Source of the DNA: Geobacillus proteiniphilus
Lineage (GTDB): Bacteria > Bacillota > Bacilli > Bacillales > Anoxybacillaceae
Assembly: GCF_001908025.1 (NCBI RefSeq)
Contig: NZ_MQMG01000010.1
Location: 1 to 64,000, forward strand
Length of the DNA: 64,000 nucleotides
Direction of reading: 5' to 3'
The notes beneath the pieces are model-generated. The model did not search any database and had not been told where the DNA came from. It saw only the letters and a list, made by a program, of their open reading frames with translations. Each line of letters begins with the position of its first letter. Position 1 is the first letter of the stretch. Below, one piece after another: positions 49,312 through 58,081 of this stretch. Position numbers and translations under genes: made by a program.

Positions 49312-49354
49312 GGCAAAAAAAAAGCTGAAGTAAAGCGGGGCTTTCTTTACTTCA
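49312..49354 (-). terminator. Terminator of gpsA
   Basis: A 12-bp stem GCTGAAGTAAAG/CTTTACTTCAGC (49322-49333 / 49342-49353), followed on the minus strand by nine T. It sits about 100 nt past the gpsA stop. Confidence 0.85.
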
Positions 49355-49450
49355 GCATGCCTCATACCCTTCCGGAAGCTCAAGCCGATGATGGTTCGCC
49401 ATATTGTATGCAAAACGAAGACGACTTGTACCGCCATTGGCCTACTTTCG

Positions 49451-50485
49451 TCATTCTTGTTCGGTAAAAATGTTGTTTAAGTCATTCATTTCCTCTTTTT
49501 TTCCGCGCGCCATGAGCGAATCGACCGCCTCTTTCGGATCTTTCCCCGCAAACAGCACTTCATAGAGGGCTTCGGTGATCGGCATTTTCACCCCGAGTTC
49601 GTTCGCCAGCTCATAGGCGGCTTTTGTCGTCCGCACCCCTTCGACGACCATCCCCATGCTCTCAAGCACCTCGTCCAGCTTTTTTCCTTGGCCGAGCATG
49701 TAGCCGGCCCTCCAGTTGCGGGAATGGACGCTCGTGCACGTGACAATCAAATCGCCGACTCCCGTCAAACCGGCGAATGTCAACGGATTAGCGCCGAGGG
49801 CACAGCCGAGGCGGGCAATCTCGGCGAGCCCCCGTGTGATGAGGGCCGCTTTGGCGTTATCCCCATAGCCAAGCCCGTCGCTGATGCCTGCGGCCAAGGC
49901 GATGATATTTTTCAGCGCCCCGCCGACTTCGACGCCGATTAAATCCGGGTTTGTATACACGCGAAAATAGTGATGGTTCATAAAGAAGTCTTGAATGCGG
50001 CGCGCCGCTTCCATATTTGGCGATGATACCGCCACGGTCGTCGGGTGCCGGAGCACGACCTCCTCGGCATGGCTCGGCCCGGAGAGAACGACAACATCTG
50101 CAAGCCATTCCCCCATTTCCTCGATGACCATTTCCGACACCCGCTTATGCGTCCCCGGTTCGATTCCTTTGCTGACGGCAACGACGGTGATCGGCGCCGC
50201 CAAGCAGGCGCGCACGTCCGCAAGCACCGAACGGATCGCTTTAGTCGGCACGGCGAGCACAACGATCGCAACGTCGTCAAGCGCAGCGCAAAGGTCGTCA
50301 TAGCCGATAATGGCGTCCGGCAGGCGAACGCCTGGCAAATATTTTTCATTTGTCCGCTTTTCGTTGATTTCGTTGATCTGCTCGGTCCGATGACCCCAGA
50401 GCCGGACGCGGTGCCCGTTGTCAGCCAGCACGAGCGCCAACGCCGTCCCCCAGCTTCCAGCCCCCAATACGGCGATGTTCTCCAT
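49451..50485 (-). CDS. gpsA: Glycerol-3-phosphate dehydrogenase (NAD(P)+)
   Basis: It supplies sn-glycerol-3-phosphate for phospholipids. The 344-aa product has the dinucleotide loop [12 protein letters not shown], the SGPSHAEEV strand, the catalytic Lys in [16 protein letters not shown] and the phosphate-binding [10 protein letters not shown]. It follows der by 36 nt, forming der-gpsA. Confidence 0.96.
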   Translation of the reverse strand: MENIAVLGAGSWGTALALVLADNGHRVRLWGHRTEQINEINEKRTNEKYLPGVRLPDAIIGYDDLCAALDDVAIVVLAVPTKAIRSVLADVRACLAAPITVVAVSKGIEPGTHKRVSEMVIEEMGEWLADVVVLSGPSHAEEVVLRHPTTVAVSSPNMEAARRIQDFFMNHHYFRVYTNPDLIGVEVGGALKNIIALAAGISDGLGYGDNAKAALITRGLAEIARLGCALGANPLTFAGLTGVGDLIVTCTSVHSRNWRAGYMLGQGKKLDEVLESMGMVVEGVRTTKAAYELANELGVKMPITEALYEVLFAGKDPKEAVDSLMARGKKEEMNDLNNIFTEQE

Positions 50486-50521
50486 CGTTTTCCACTTCCT
50501 TTATCTCATTGTCTCATTTTC

Positions 50522-51832
50522 TTATTTCCGCGGGCGGGCGATGATTTTAATCGGCGTTCCTTCAAAGCCGAATGCATCGCGGATGCGGTTTTCCAAAAAC
50601 CGTTCATATGAAAAATGCATCAGTTCCGGGTCGTTGACAAACGCGACAAACGTCGGCGGTTTGACGGCAACTTGCGTCATGTAATAAACTTTCAGACGCC
50701 GCCCGTTATGCGTCGGCGTCGGATTCATCGCCACCGCATCCATGATGACTTCATTGAGCACATTTGTCTGGACGCGCATCGCATGGTTGTCACTCACAAG
50801 CCGGACGAGCGGCAAGAGCTTATGCAGCCGCTGCTTCGTTTTCGCCGATACGAACAAAATCGGCGCATAGTCCAAAAACGGAAAATGGTCGCGAATCTTC
50901 CGCTCAAATTCGACCATCGTTTTATCGTCTTTTTCAATCGCATCCCATTTATTGACGACAAGAATGACCCCGCGCCCGGCCTCATGGGCATATCCGGCAA
51001 TTTTTTTGTCCTGCTCGATGATGCCTTCCTCGGCGTTTAACACGACAAGCACGACGTCCGAGCGCTCAATGGCTCTTAACGCGCGCAAGACGCTATATTT
51101 CTCCGTGCTTTCGTAAATTTTTCCTCGCTTGCGCATCCCTGCCGTATCAATGATAACATATTCCTGCCCTTCGCGCACAAACGAGGTGTCGACGGCGTCC
51201 CTCGTCGTACCGGCGATGTCGCTGACGATGACCCGCTCCTCGCCTAAAATGGCGTTGACAAGCGACGATTTGCCGACATTCGGCCGGCCAATGAGGCAAA
51301 ACTTAATGACGTCTTCTTCGTACTCTTGTCCGCCGCCCTTCGGAAAATGACGGACGACAGCATCAAGCAAATCGCCAAGCCCCGTCCCATGAGCCCCGGA
51401 AATCGGATACGGCTCCCCAAAGCCGAGAGCGTAAAAGTCGTAAATCAAATCGCGCATTTCCGGATTGTCGATTTTGTTCACCGCGAGCACAACCGGCTTG
51501 TTCGACCGGCGGAGCAGCTTGGCCACCTCTTCATCAGCCGCAGTCACACCGTCCCGGCCGTTCGTCATAAAGATGATGACATCCGCCTCATCGATGGCGA
51601 TTTCCGCCTGCTGGCGAATTTGCATAAGCAGCGGCTCGTCGCCAATGTCAATGCCGCCGGTATCGATCAAATAAAACGAATGGTTCAGCCATTCGGCTCG
51701 GCTGTAAATGCGGTCGCGCGTCACTCCAGGCACGTCTTCGACGATCGAAATGCGTTCCCCGACAATGCGGTTGAAAATCGTCGATTTTCCTACATTTGGA
51801 CGGCCGACAATGGCCACGACTGGATTTGCCAT
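50522..51832 (-). CDS. der: Ribosome-biogenesis GTPase Der (EngA)
   Basis: Essential double-GTPase for 50S assembly. The 436-aa product has two G domains, each with GRPNVGKS (residues about 9-16 and 180-187), DTGG/DTAG switch regions and NKxD motifs (AVNKIDN, VVNKWDA), then a KH-like C-terminal domain. Downstream is gpsA. Confidence 0.97.
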   Translation of the reverse strand: MANPVVAIVGRPNVGKSTIFNRIVGERISIVEDVPGVTRDRIYSRAEWLNHSFYLIDTGGIDIGDEPLLMQIRQQAEIAIDEADVIIFMTNGRDGVTAADEEVAKLLRRSNKPVVLAVNKIDNPEMRDLIYDFYALGFGEPYPISGAHGTGLGDLLDAVVRHFPKGGGQEYEEDVIKFCLIGRPNVGKSSLVNAILGEERVIVSDIAGTTRDAVDTSFVREGQEYVIIDTAGMRKRGKIYESTEKYSVLRALRAIERSDVVLVVLNAEEGIIEQDKKIAGYAHEAGRGVILVVNKWDAIEKDDKTMVEFERKIRDHFPFLDYAPILFVSAKTKQRLHKLLPLVRLVSDNHAMRVQTNVLNEVIMDAVAMNPTPTHNGRRLKVYYMTQVAVKPPTFVAFVNDPELMHFSYERFLENRIRDAFGFEGTPIKIIARPRK

Positions 51833-51874
51833 GCTACCACCCTTTATCTTCGTTTTCTCCTTACCTTTGTCGCT

Positions 51875-51901
51875 GAAAAAAAACGCCCTTTTCGGAAGGG
51901 C
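51875..51901 (-). terminator. Terminator of the YIEGIA cluster
   Basis: GCCCTT/AAGGGC stem (51885-51890 / 51896-51901) followed on the minus strand by G and eight T. It lies about 140 nt after the last gene of the cluster. Confidence 0.7.
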
Positions 51902-52040
51902 ATCGGTCCATCAACGCCAAGGGCACTTGACTGCGAGGCTAGGAAGGAAATGACTTTTGACCAATCAAGTGCATCTTTTAGCGATGAACCAGGGCAGGCT
52001 ACAACTGCTTTATTTTATCAAAAAGCGAAACGCTCAACAA

Positions 52041-52226
52041 CTAATGTTTGACGATAATAAGAAGCCCCTCCGCCACTTCATGGGCGATGCCGTCCAAAAT
52101 CGCCTCTAAATTCGCGGCGATCTGTTCCATTTCCTCTTTAGTTTGGCAAATAAAGATCGGCGCACCGCCGGCGACACGCCCGCCGTTCATCGTAATGACG
52201 GCCAAAATTATTTTTTCATGCGTCAT
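52041..52226 (-). CDS. Small partner protein of the YIEGIA cluster (capping-subunit type)
   Basis: A 61-aa protein (MTHEKIILAVITMNGGRVAGG, then an amphipathic helix QTKEEMEQIAANLEAIL). It resembles the short proteins annotated as capping complex subunit for YIEGIA. It overlaps the YIEGIA gene by 11 nt, which supports joint function. Biochemical role unknown. Confidence 0.75.
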   Translation of the reverse strand: MTHEKIILAVITMNGGRVAGGAPIFICQTKEEMEQIAANLEAILDGIAHEVAEGLLIIVKH

Positions 52227-53118
52227 CGCCGCTCCCCCCTTTCCGCTTCCATCGCCGTTTGCCCGGCATGCGGATGGCGCTCTCAAGCACCGGCACGTTT
52301 TCGATGACAGCCTTCGCCTTCTCGACATCCTCGACTTGCGGCAAAATGAAAATACCGACGCGCCCGTCGTTCAAATCGCGCTTGGCGAGCGGCACGAGCG
52401 CCGGCGTTCCGGAGTCGCGGTAAATGCCAAGGGCGGTCGATACATCATGCAAAATCGCCTGCCGCTGCCCAAGATTGGCGATCGTCGTGCGAGCGTTGAA
52501 ATTTTTCGGCGTTAAAATAAATCCCATCCCATAGCGCAAAATTTCTTCGCGCCGCGCCGGCAAGCCGATGTTCATGATATAGATGTTGTCAACATACAAC
52601 CCCGCCCCTTCAAAATGCGGCTTGACATATTGGACGTCGGCAATGTCTTTCAGCCGGCTTCCACTCATAAACCGCCGCGCCACGATCAGGCCGACCATGC
52701 TCGCCAAAAGCGCAGCCCACACGTTCCATACTAAATACGCAAGCGTTGATAGGAAGGAAACAAAAATGACTAAATAATTCCGCCCTTCAAACACGATGGC
52801 GATCCCTTCAATGTACGTTTTTCCACGCGGCACGAGTTCATACTGGTCCAATTCGTTTAACGTGTTGCGCTCCATATTGCGCACATCGCGGAACTGCGAG
52901 GCGGCCAGCGCCAAAAACGTAATTGCGGCAAACTCTTTTTCCATAATCGCCGGCACGGCGACCGTTCCTAAGCCCGCAGCAATGGCCCCTAAGGCGATAT
53001 GGATCGTCCGACCGTGCAAATACGTCGGGTATTGCCGGTAATCGGTGCGCAACAAATAAAGCCGCGTCAACACCCCGGCAGCGACGCCGTATAAAATCGG
53101 AAACGTGTATTCGTTCAC
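52216..53118 (-). CDS. yphB: YIEGIA-domain membrane protein (YphB)
   Basis: A 300-aa protein carrying the eponymous motif in GKTYIEGIAIVFEGRNY, near residue 105. The first 100 residues hold hydrophobic helices (IHIALGAIAAGLGTVAVPAI), with another pair near 115-150; the rest is soluble. Function unknown. Tight coupling with yphA (ATGA) and the 61-aa partner is conserved in spore formers. Confidence 0.8.
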   Translation of the reverse strand: MNEYTFPILYGVAAGVLTRLYLLRTDYRQYPTYLHGRTIHIALGAIAAGLGTVAVPAIMEKEFAAITFLALAASQFRDVRNMERNTLNELDQYELVPRGKTYIEGIAIVFEGRNYLVIFVSFLSTLAYLVWNVWAALLASMVGLIVARRFMSGSRLKDIADVQYVKPHFEGAGLYVDNIYIMNIGLPARREEILRYGMGFILTPKNFNARTTIANLGQRQAILHDVSTALGIYRDSGTPALVPLAKRDLNDGRVGIFILPQVEDVEKAKAVIENVPVLESAIRMPGKRRWKRKGGSGDDA

Positions 53119-53711
53119 GGCTGCCTCGTCCCCCTTACAGGCCGTTTTTCCTCAAGCTGCAGCGAGAAGAAGCGGATCGATTCCCAAACGAGCAAAGATG
53201 ATGCGCTAATGGCGAGCGCATCCAAAAAGGAAAACGATCCAAGCACATACCCCGGCGCCATGCGGAAGATGGACATGGCGTACACCACTTCCCCTTGACA
53301 GCCGCCGAGCGCCAGACAAAGAAGGCGGGCGGACATGCGGCGGTGGAACAGACTGCTGATCAAGGCCATCCACCAGCCAAGCATCCATTGGCCATCAAGC
53401 CAAATCCAGACCGGATCAAACAAGGCAAGCAGACGAAAAGCGGCATAGGCAAACGCCAAACCGGACGCTGACAGCGCCATCCGCAGCCATCCGCATGGCC
53501 GCTGTTTGACCGCCACGTAACAAGAGGAGAAAAAAAGCACAAAAAAGGACGCCGCCATATGAATGGGACTGATCTTCACCGTCATCGAGGCCGAACTGAT
53601 CATGAAAAGCGAAAATGCGGCCAACTTCGTCCGCTCGGCGGTCTTTTTCATCAAAAATGTCGCTGCAATCCATAACGCCCAAAAAAAGAAATAAAAATAA
53701 GACCCTTCCAT
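53115..53711 (-). CDS. yphA: YphA membrane protein
   Basis: A 198-aa protein with about six membrane helices (YFYFFFWALWIAATFLM; MAASFFVLFFSSCYVAV; WMLGWWMALISSLF). Function unknown. The ATG at 53711 is 8 nt from AGGAG; a GTG at 53720 overlaps that site. First gene of yphA-yphB-partner. Confidence 0.78.
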   Translation of the reverse strand: MEGSYFYFFFWALWIAATFLMKKTAERTKLAAFSLFMISSASMTVKISPIHMAASFFVLFFSSCYVAVKQRPCGWLRMALSASGLAFAYAAFRLLALFDPVWIWLDGQWMLGWWMALISSLFHRRMSARLLCLALGGCQGEVVYAMSIFRMAPGYVLGSFSFLDALAISASSLLVWESIRFFSLQLEEKRPVRGTRQP

Positions 53712-53765
53712 CTTTTCCACTCCTTATTATGTTCATTATGTCATCTTTTATGACCGTTCATTCAT

Positions 53766-53795
53766 GCATAGAAAAAAGAGCGCCCGGCCATAGTA
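53766..53795 (+). promoter_or_regulatory. Sigma-G-type promoter in front of ypzI
   Basis: GCATA (53766-53770), exactly 18 nt, then CATAGTA (53789-53795) fits the forespore sigma-G consensus GnATR-N18-CATnnTA. It is about 30 nt upstream of the start codon. Confidence 0.55.
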
Positions 53796-53829
53796 AAAAT
53801 GACATTCGCATAGAAAGGAGCGGGGTGTG

Positions 53830-53964
53830 GTGGGAAAAGACCGTCAGGAGAAAAAACTGAAACAGTCGCGGCGCGTCGAGTCAGACCGCGACCAATCGCT
53901 CTCATACAAAGGAGCAGCCCGGCTCGACACACCGGACGAAGCGCGGGAACGGAACGAGCACTAA
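53830..53964 (+). CDS. ypzI: YpzI family protein (44 aa)
   Basis: A tiny, charged, soluble protein read from GTG at 53830 (or the GTG at 53827) after AAAGGAG at 53814-53820. It reads MGKDRQEKKLKQSRRVESD, then DQSLSYKGAARLDTPDEARE, and ends RNEH. It fits the YpzI family as I remember it and lies between yphA and rpsA as in B. subtilis. The upstream sigma-G-like promoter and the small hydrophilic composition suggest a forespore product. Function unknown. Confidence 0.75.
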   Translation: MGKDRQEKKLKQSRRVESDRDQSLSYKGAARLDTPDEARERNEH

Positions 53965-54042
53965 AAATGACGAAAGGCCTTTCTCTACAACCACTCTGTT
54001 CGTTTGATTCCAAAAAAACGGCGTTTCCATTGCCAATGATGA

Positions 54043-54082
54043 AAAGCTAGCCGCGCCAATAAGGACGGCTAGCTTTCGTTTA
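54043..54082 (+). terminator. Terminator for ypzI
   Basis: An 11-bp stem AAAGCTAGCCG/CGGCTAGCTTT (54043-54053 / 54066-54076) followed by CGTTT. Confidence 0.65.
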
Positions 54083-54261
54083 CGGCGAAAAAACGATTTC
54101 GAACGAAAAATGGTCTATTCTCCTCTATGTGTCAAGGATCTTCCTTAAAGATTGAACATTCGTTTTTCGGTGTAGTCTACCGCAACCTCCTCCCGATACA
54201 AAACAAACAACTTCTGTTGATGGCAGGTTCAACTAGATAGAACGAGGCATCAACTTTTGGC

Positions 54262-54308
54262 TAAACAAAAAACCCCACCTTGATGGCGGCTGCCACCAAA
54301 ATGGGGTT
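54262..54308 (-). terminator. Terminator of rpsA
   Basis: AACCCC arms at 54271-54277 / 54302-54308 enclose a second GGTGGC/GCCATC stem. The minus strand continues TTTTTTGTTT. Confidence 0.75.
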
Positions 54309-54321
54309 GCTTCACAGTTCG

Positions 54322-55485
54322 TCATTTCAATTTTTTCAGCTGCTCGCCAATCACTTCGCCGAGCTGAAAGCCGCGCGTTTCCGACGTTCTTGTGTATTGG
54401 CTGTAATCCTCGGCCGGCGCGGCCGCCTCTTCCTCAAGCAGCGCGCGGATGCTGAGGGAAAGGCGGTGATCCGCTTCGTTGACGTCGAGCACTTTCGCCT
54501 TCACCACGTCGCCTTCTTTCAGCACTTCATGCGGCGAGCCGATGCGGCGGTTGGCGATTTGCGACACATGCACCAATCCTTCGACGCCTGGGAAGACTTC
54601 CACAAACGCGCCGAACGAAGCGAGCCGTTTCACCGTCCCGGTGACGACATCACCCGGTTTCACTTTTTCGCTGAGGCCTTCCCATGGGCCCGGCAGCGCT
54701 TCTTTGATCGACAGCGACAGGCGCCCGTTCTCCGGATCGACGGCCAACACTTTCACTTTCACCACATCGCCTTCTTTCACCACTTCCGACGGATGAGCGA
54801 CGCGCGTATGGGAAAGCTGGGAAATATGTACGAGCCCGTCAAACCCGCCGACATCGACAAAGACGCCGAAATCGGCAATGCGGCGGACGACGCCATCCAA
54901 CACTTGCCCCGGCTCAAGGCGGGAGAGCAGTTCTTTTTGCTGCCGCGCTTGTTCTTCCTCAACGACCGCCCGATGCGACAAAATGACGCGGTTTTTCTCG
55001 CGGTCAAGCTCGACGACTTTCACAGAGAGCGTTTTTCCTTTATAATCGGAAAAATCTTCGACGTAATGCGGCTCAACAAGCGACGCCGGGATGAAGCCGC
55101 GCACGCCGACATCGGCGACAAGACCGCCTTTGACGATGTCTTTAATGACTGTTTCAAACGTTTCGCCGCTTGCAAATTTGCGCTCAAGATCTTCCCACGC
55201 CCGCTCGGCGTCCACCGCTCTTTTCGATAAAATGAGCAACCCTTCTTCCCCGTCTTTTCCTTCTTCCACTTTTTTGACTTTGGCCGTCACTTCATCGCCG
55301 ACAGCGACGGCGTCGCTCGGTTTTTCAATATGCAAGTTCGACAGCTCGCTGATCGGAATGATGCCGCTTTGCTTGCTGTTTTCCACCTCGACAAGCACTT
55401 GCTTGTCCTCAAGCTTCACCACTTTGCCGCGGACGATGTCGCCCACTTCATACACATTGACTTGCACATTCATCTCTTCTGTCAT
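54322..55485 (-). CDS. rpsA: 30S ribosomal protein S1 homolog (YpfD), four S1 domains
   Basis: A 387-aa RNA-binding protein with four S1/OB repeats starting near residues 12, 98, 185 and 270 (GDIVRGKVVKLED; GLVADVGVRGFIPAS; LDGVVRRIADFGVFVDVGGFDGLVH; GTVKRLASFGAFVEVFPGVEGLVH). It is shorter than the six-domain E. coli S1, as is usual in Bacilli, where it is not essential for most translation initiation. The C-terminal tail (RGFQLGEVIGEQLKKLK) is conserved. Confidence 0.93.
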   Translation of the reverse strand: MTEEMNVQVNVYEVGDIVRGKVVKLEDKQVLVEVENSKQSGIIPISELSNLHIEKPSDAVAVGDEVTAKVKKVEEGKDGEEGLLILSKRAVDAERAWEDLERKFASGETFETVIKDIVKGGLVADVGVRGFIPASLVEPHYVEDFSDYKGKTLSVKVVELDREKNRVILSHRAVVEEEQARQQKELLSRLEPGQVLDGVVRRIADFGVFVDVGGFDGLVHISQLSHTRVAHPSEVVKEGDVVKVKVLAVDPENGRLSLSIKEALPGPWEGLSEKVKPGDVVTGTVKRLASFGAFVEVFPGVEGLVHVSQIANRRIGSPHEVLKEGDVVKAKVLDVNEADHRLSLSIRALLEEEAAAPAEDYSQYTRTSETRGFQLGEVIGEQLKKLK

Positions 55486-55582
55486 CGCAAAAACCCTCCT
55501 TCATCGACTGACAACTGTCAAAAGCGCGCCTCGCGCCGAGGCCGCGGCCGGCTGTCGGCAAAATAAGGACGCTTTTCTAGTT

Positions 55583-55591
55583 AGTATACCA
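55583..55591 (-). promoter_or_regulatory. Extended -10 promoter of rpsA
   Basis: The reverse strand reads TG-G-TATACT, giving a leader of about 90 nt before rpsA. Confidence 0.5.
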
Positions 55592-55664
55592 TATTTTCTC
55601 AATCAACATGTACTATAATGCTCATTGAGGCGACGGAAGGGATGCCTCGAACAGCATGTTCCTT

Positions 55665-56258
55665 TCATGCTCGCTGATGCTCTTCCAGCAGCCGGCGGAT
55701 ATGATCCATAATGTAATCGGCCGCTTCTTCCGGGCTCGCTTTCCGCGCGCGCAGCGGCGCCATATCGATCGGCGCTCCGTACACAACCTTAAGCGGCACA
55801 AACGGACGGTACGGGCCGACAATGGCGCACGGGACAACGGCGGCCTCGGTGCGCAAAGCGAAAAAGCCGACGCCGGGCAGCGCCTTTTTCAACCGCCCGT
55901 CTTTGCTGCGCGTCCCTTCCGGAAAAATGCCGAGCACTTCGCCTTGCTTCAGCACCTCAAGCCCCGTGCGCAGCGCCTGGCGGTCGTTCATGCCGCGCTT
56001 GACCGGAAAGGCGTGCAAGCTTTTGACGAGCGTCTTCACGACTGGAGCGCGAAACAGCTCTTCCTTCGCCATAAATCGAATCGGGCGCGGCGCCGTAATG
56101 CCGATGACCGGCGGATCTAGGTTGCTGATATGGTTGGCGCAAAGAAGCACGCCGCCTTCCTTCGGAAATTGTTCAATCCCGATCGTTTGAATGCGGTACA
56201 AAGGAGTGAGCACTCCTTTGACGATTCCTTTGGCGAATGAATAAAAATCCACCGTCAT
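55665..56258 (-). CDS. plsC: 1-acyl-sn-glycerol-3-phosphate acyltransferase
   Basis: It acylates lysophosphatidic acid to phosphatidic acid. The 197-aa product has the acyltransferase motifs NHISNLD (NHx4D), RFMAKEELF, and FPEGTRS, in that order. The ATG at 56258 overlaps the cmk stop (ATGA). This plsC-type gene between cmk and rpsA is not part of the B. subtilis order that I remember, but is common in Geobacillus. Confidence 0.92.
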   Translation of the reverse strand: MTVDFYSFAKGIVKGVLTPLYRIQTIGIEQFPKEGGVLLCANHISNLDPPVIGITAPRPIRFMAKEELFRAPVVKTLVKSLHAFPVKRGMNDRQALRTGLEVLKQGEVLGIFPEGTRSKDGRLKKALPGVGFFALRTEAAVVPCAIVGPYRPFVPLKVVYGAPIDMAPLRARKASPEEAADYIMDHIRRLLEEHQRA

Positions 56259-56929
56259 CCAATCCTTTCGTTGACAATCTCCATAATCCGATCCACGACT
56301 TCCTCAATCGACAGTGATGTCGTATCGATTTCCACCGCATCCGGCGCCTTGCGAAGCGGTGCTGTCTCCCGTTCGGAATCGAGCCGGTCGCGGCGGGCGA
56401 TCTCTTCTTTCAGCTTTTCAAGATCGGATGGAAAGCCGCGTGCGATATTTTCCTCATGCCGGCGCCGCGCCCGCTCCTCGACCGAAGCTTTCAGGAAAAT
56501 TTTCACTTCGGCGTTCGGCAGCACATGCGTTCCGATATCGCGCCCGTCCATGACGACGCCGCCCCCTTCCGCCAAGGCGCGCTGGCGGGCGACCATCTCC
56601 TCGCGCACAAGCGGATGCTTCGCGACAAGCGACACCGCATTCGTCACCGCCTCGCCGCGGATGATGTCGGTAACATCGTCGCCGTTGACCAGGACGATCT
56701 GCCCATGCGGCGACGGCTTCAGCTCAATTGATGTATCGCGAAGCAGCGACAGGAGTGCCTGCTCATCATGGATGTCGACGCCGCATGCAAGCGCCCGGTA
56801 CGTCAGCGCGCGGTACATGGCGCCGGTATCGATGTATACGTAGGAAAGCCGCCCAGCGATCCGTTTGGCGACCGTGCTTTTCCCCGCCGCGGCGGGTCCG
56901 TCGATCGCAATGCTGATTCGTCGTTTCAT
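56255..56929 (-). CDS. cmk: Cytidylate kinase
   Basis: It phosphorylates CMP and dCMP. The 224-aa NMP kinase has the P-loop [14 protein letters not shown], the CMP-binding [13 protein letters not shown] and the [13 protein letters not shown] motif. GGAGGAAATT precedes the ATG. It is coupled to plsC and preceded by a short leader with a hairpin. Confidence 0.95.
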   Translation of the reverse strand: MKRRISIAIDGPAAAGKSTVAKRIAGRLSYVYIDTGAMYRALTYRALACGVDIHDEQALLSLLRDTSIELKPSPHGQIVLVNGDDVTDIIRGEAVTNAVSLVAKHPLVREEMVARQRALAEGGGVVMDGRDIGTHVLPNAEVKIFLKASVEERARRRHEENIARGFPSDLEKLKEEIARRDRLDSERETAPLRKAPDAVEIDTTSLSIEEVVDRIMEIVNERIG

Positions 56930-56973
56930 AATTTCCTCCTGCTTTGCCGAAAATCGCTTGATGAATGCACAAA

Positions 56974-56997
56974 GAAAAATGCAGGAAAACCCTGCAT
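56974..56997 (-). terminator. Terminator-type hairpin in the ypfB-cmk gap
   Basis: ATGCAGG/CCTGCAT stem (56979-56985 / 56991-56997) with a 5-nt loop, then TTTTCTTTG on the minus strand. It ends ypfA-ypfB, or attenuates cmk if the promoter at 57010-57018 is used. Confidence 0.6.
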
Positions 56998-57009
56998 GTC
57001 TCCATGTTC

Positions 57010-57018
57010 ATTGTACCA
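57010..57018 (-). promoter_or_regulatory. Extended -10 promoter near the ypfB stop, reading to cmk
   Basis: The reverse strand reads TG-G-TACAAT, 81 nt before cmk and just upstream of the hairpin at 56979-56997. Confidence 0.35.
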
Positions 57019-57027
57019 TATCCGCCG

Positions 57028-57207
57028 TCAACGGTCGACGGCCGTTTCAACTGTTTTCGTTTTTTCCGGCTTGGCCACACCTTCGTATTCGTACACCTTG
57101 CCGATATACAACGCCGCTGGCGTGTACAACACAAGACATTGGGCAATCAACAGGCAAATCGCCTGGATGACGACAAGCTTCCACAACATCTGTTCGATCC
57201 GTTTCAT
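57028..57207 (-). CDS. ypfB: YpfB, DUF5359 small membrane protein (59 aa)
   Basis: MKRIEQMLWKLVVIQAICLL opens a single membrane helix (to about residue 30), followed by a short extracytoplasmic tail (GKVYEYEGVAKPEKTKTVE). Family DUF5359/YpfB; function unknown. AGGGGGC lies upstream of the ATG. It follows ypfA by 52 nt as in B. subtilis. Confidence 0.8.
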   Translation of the reverse strand: MKRIEQMLWKLVVIQAICLLIAQCLVLYTPAALYIGKVYEYEGVAKPEKTKTVETAVDR

Positions 57208-57259
57208 GGCGCGAGCCCCCTGCTTCCCATTTTTTCTAGCAGTATTCCACGCGCCCGGC

Positions 57260-57931
57260 TCATTTATTCTGTTCGTTCTCCCATTTTCTCTCCTCAAGCT
57301 GCCGTTCAAAGCTGTAGCGAATGAGCCGAACGCGGTCTTGGGGGGCGAGGTCCGTGAACTCCACCGACATTTTCGCCATGCCGCGCTCGTCATCAGCCAT
57401 GCGCACAATGGACGCCTTCGTTTGCACGTAATGGTATTCGCCGGAGCGCATCGCCAACGCAAGCCAAAGCTCGATCGCCATGCCGGGGCGAAGAAGCGGA
57501 GCGTGCGCCGGCGGCACAAGGAGGGCGGCGCCGCCGGCGCTGATATCCACCGTCATCGTCACAAACGGGGTGAACTCGCCGTCAGACGGATGGACGGCCG
57601 CATCGACATTCGCTTTCACCCGCACATAACGGCGGCGCTGGATGCGCACAACGTATTCCTCGCCCGGGTAAGCCAAGACGACCATCGGCAACGGATCGCG
57701 GATTTTCCCCCTCACTTCGGTATCAAACATGTACAAACCGCCGTCTTGCCCGACAAAAGTCGCTTTAAACTGCATCCCGTTCAACAAATAAACGGTTTTT
57801 CCGCTCTGTTCATCGATCGGATAGCTGATATGAACCGCCCCGTCAGCAACAGCGAGCGCTTTGCTTCGGTATTGCCGCGCTGAGCCGTCCGACGGCTCAA
57901 GCCGGATCGAATCTCCGATTTTGATCATCAT
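57260..57931 (-). CDS. motI: PilZ-domain flagellar brake protein YpfA (MotI)
   Basis: c-di-GMP receptor that in B. subtilis slows the flagellar motor by binding MotA. The 223-aa protein has an N-terminal YcgR-N-like domain (1-95) and a PilZ domain with both c-di-GMP motifs: RRRYVRVKA (RxxxR) and DISAGGAAL (D/N-x-S-x-x-G). The ligand residues are intact. No flagellar genes are nearby. Confidence 0.92.
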   Translation of the reverse strand: MMIKIGDSIRLEPSDGSARQYRSKALAVADGAVHISYPIDEQSGKTVYLLNGMQFKATFVGQDGGLYMFDTEVRGKIRDPLPMVVLAYPGEEYVVRIQRRRYVRVKANVDAAVHPSDGEFTPFVTMTVDISAGGAALLVPPAHAPLLRPGMAIELWLALAMRSGEYHYVQTKASIVRMADDERGMAKMSVEFTDLAPQDRVRLIRYSFERQLEERKWENEQNK

Positions 57932-58004
57932 GTTTCCTTTTCTCCTTTTCAGTCAGCTGCCGAACCGGCGATCGTTTCGCTGACCCGCATGATGTCCCAT
58001 GACG

Positions 58005-58013
58005 ATTATACCA
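58005..58013 (-). promoter_or_regulatory. Extended -10 promoter of ypfA-ypfB
   Basis: The reverse strand reads TG-G-TATAAT, 74 nt before ypfA and just past the ypeB terminator. Confidence 0.5.
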
Positions 58014-58034
58014 TACCGCCCGACTGCCTTTGAC

Positions 58035-58073
58035 CAAAAAAAGAGGAAAAGCCGACAGCGCCAGCTTTTCCTC
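58035..58073 (-). terminator. Terminator of sleB-ypeB
   Basis: GAGGAAAAGC/GCTTTTCCTC (58043-58052 / 58064-58073), followed on the minus strand by seven T. Confidence 0.85.
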
Positions 58074-58081
58074 CCTTGTTT

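Larger units (their letters stand above)
53965..54321. other. Intergenic region between ypzI and rpsA
   Basis: 357 nt. It holds the plus-strand terminator at 54043-54080 and the rpsA terminator at 54262-54308. The stretch 54081-54261 is AT-richer than its surroundings, has no ORF or promoter that I can support, and may be a decayed remnant. Confidence 0.5.

Noticed and set aside
54280-55230. 316-aa plus-strand open frame opposite rpsA
   Set aside because: Shadow of the S1-domain gene with a composition typical of antisense frames (Arg, His, Phe rich). No start signals.
55614-55619. Plus-strand TATAAT upstream of plsC and rpsA
   Set aside because: No -35 or TGn and no plus-strand gene downstream. 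Probably chance in an AT-rich gap.
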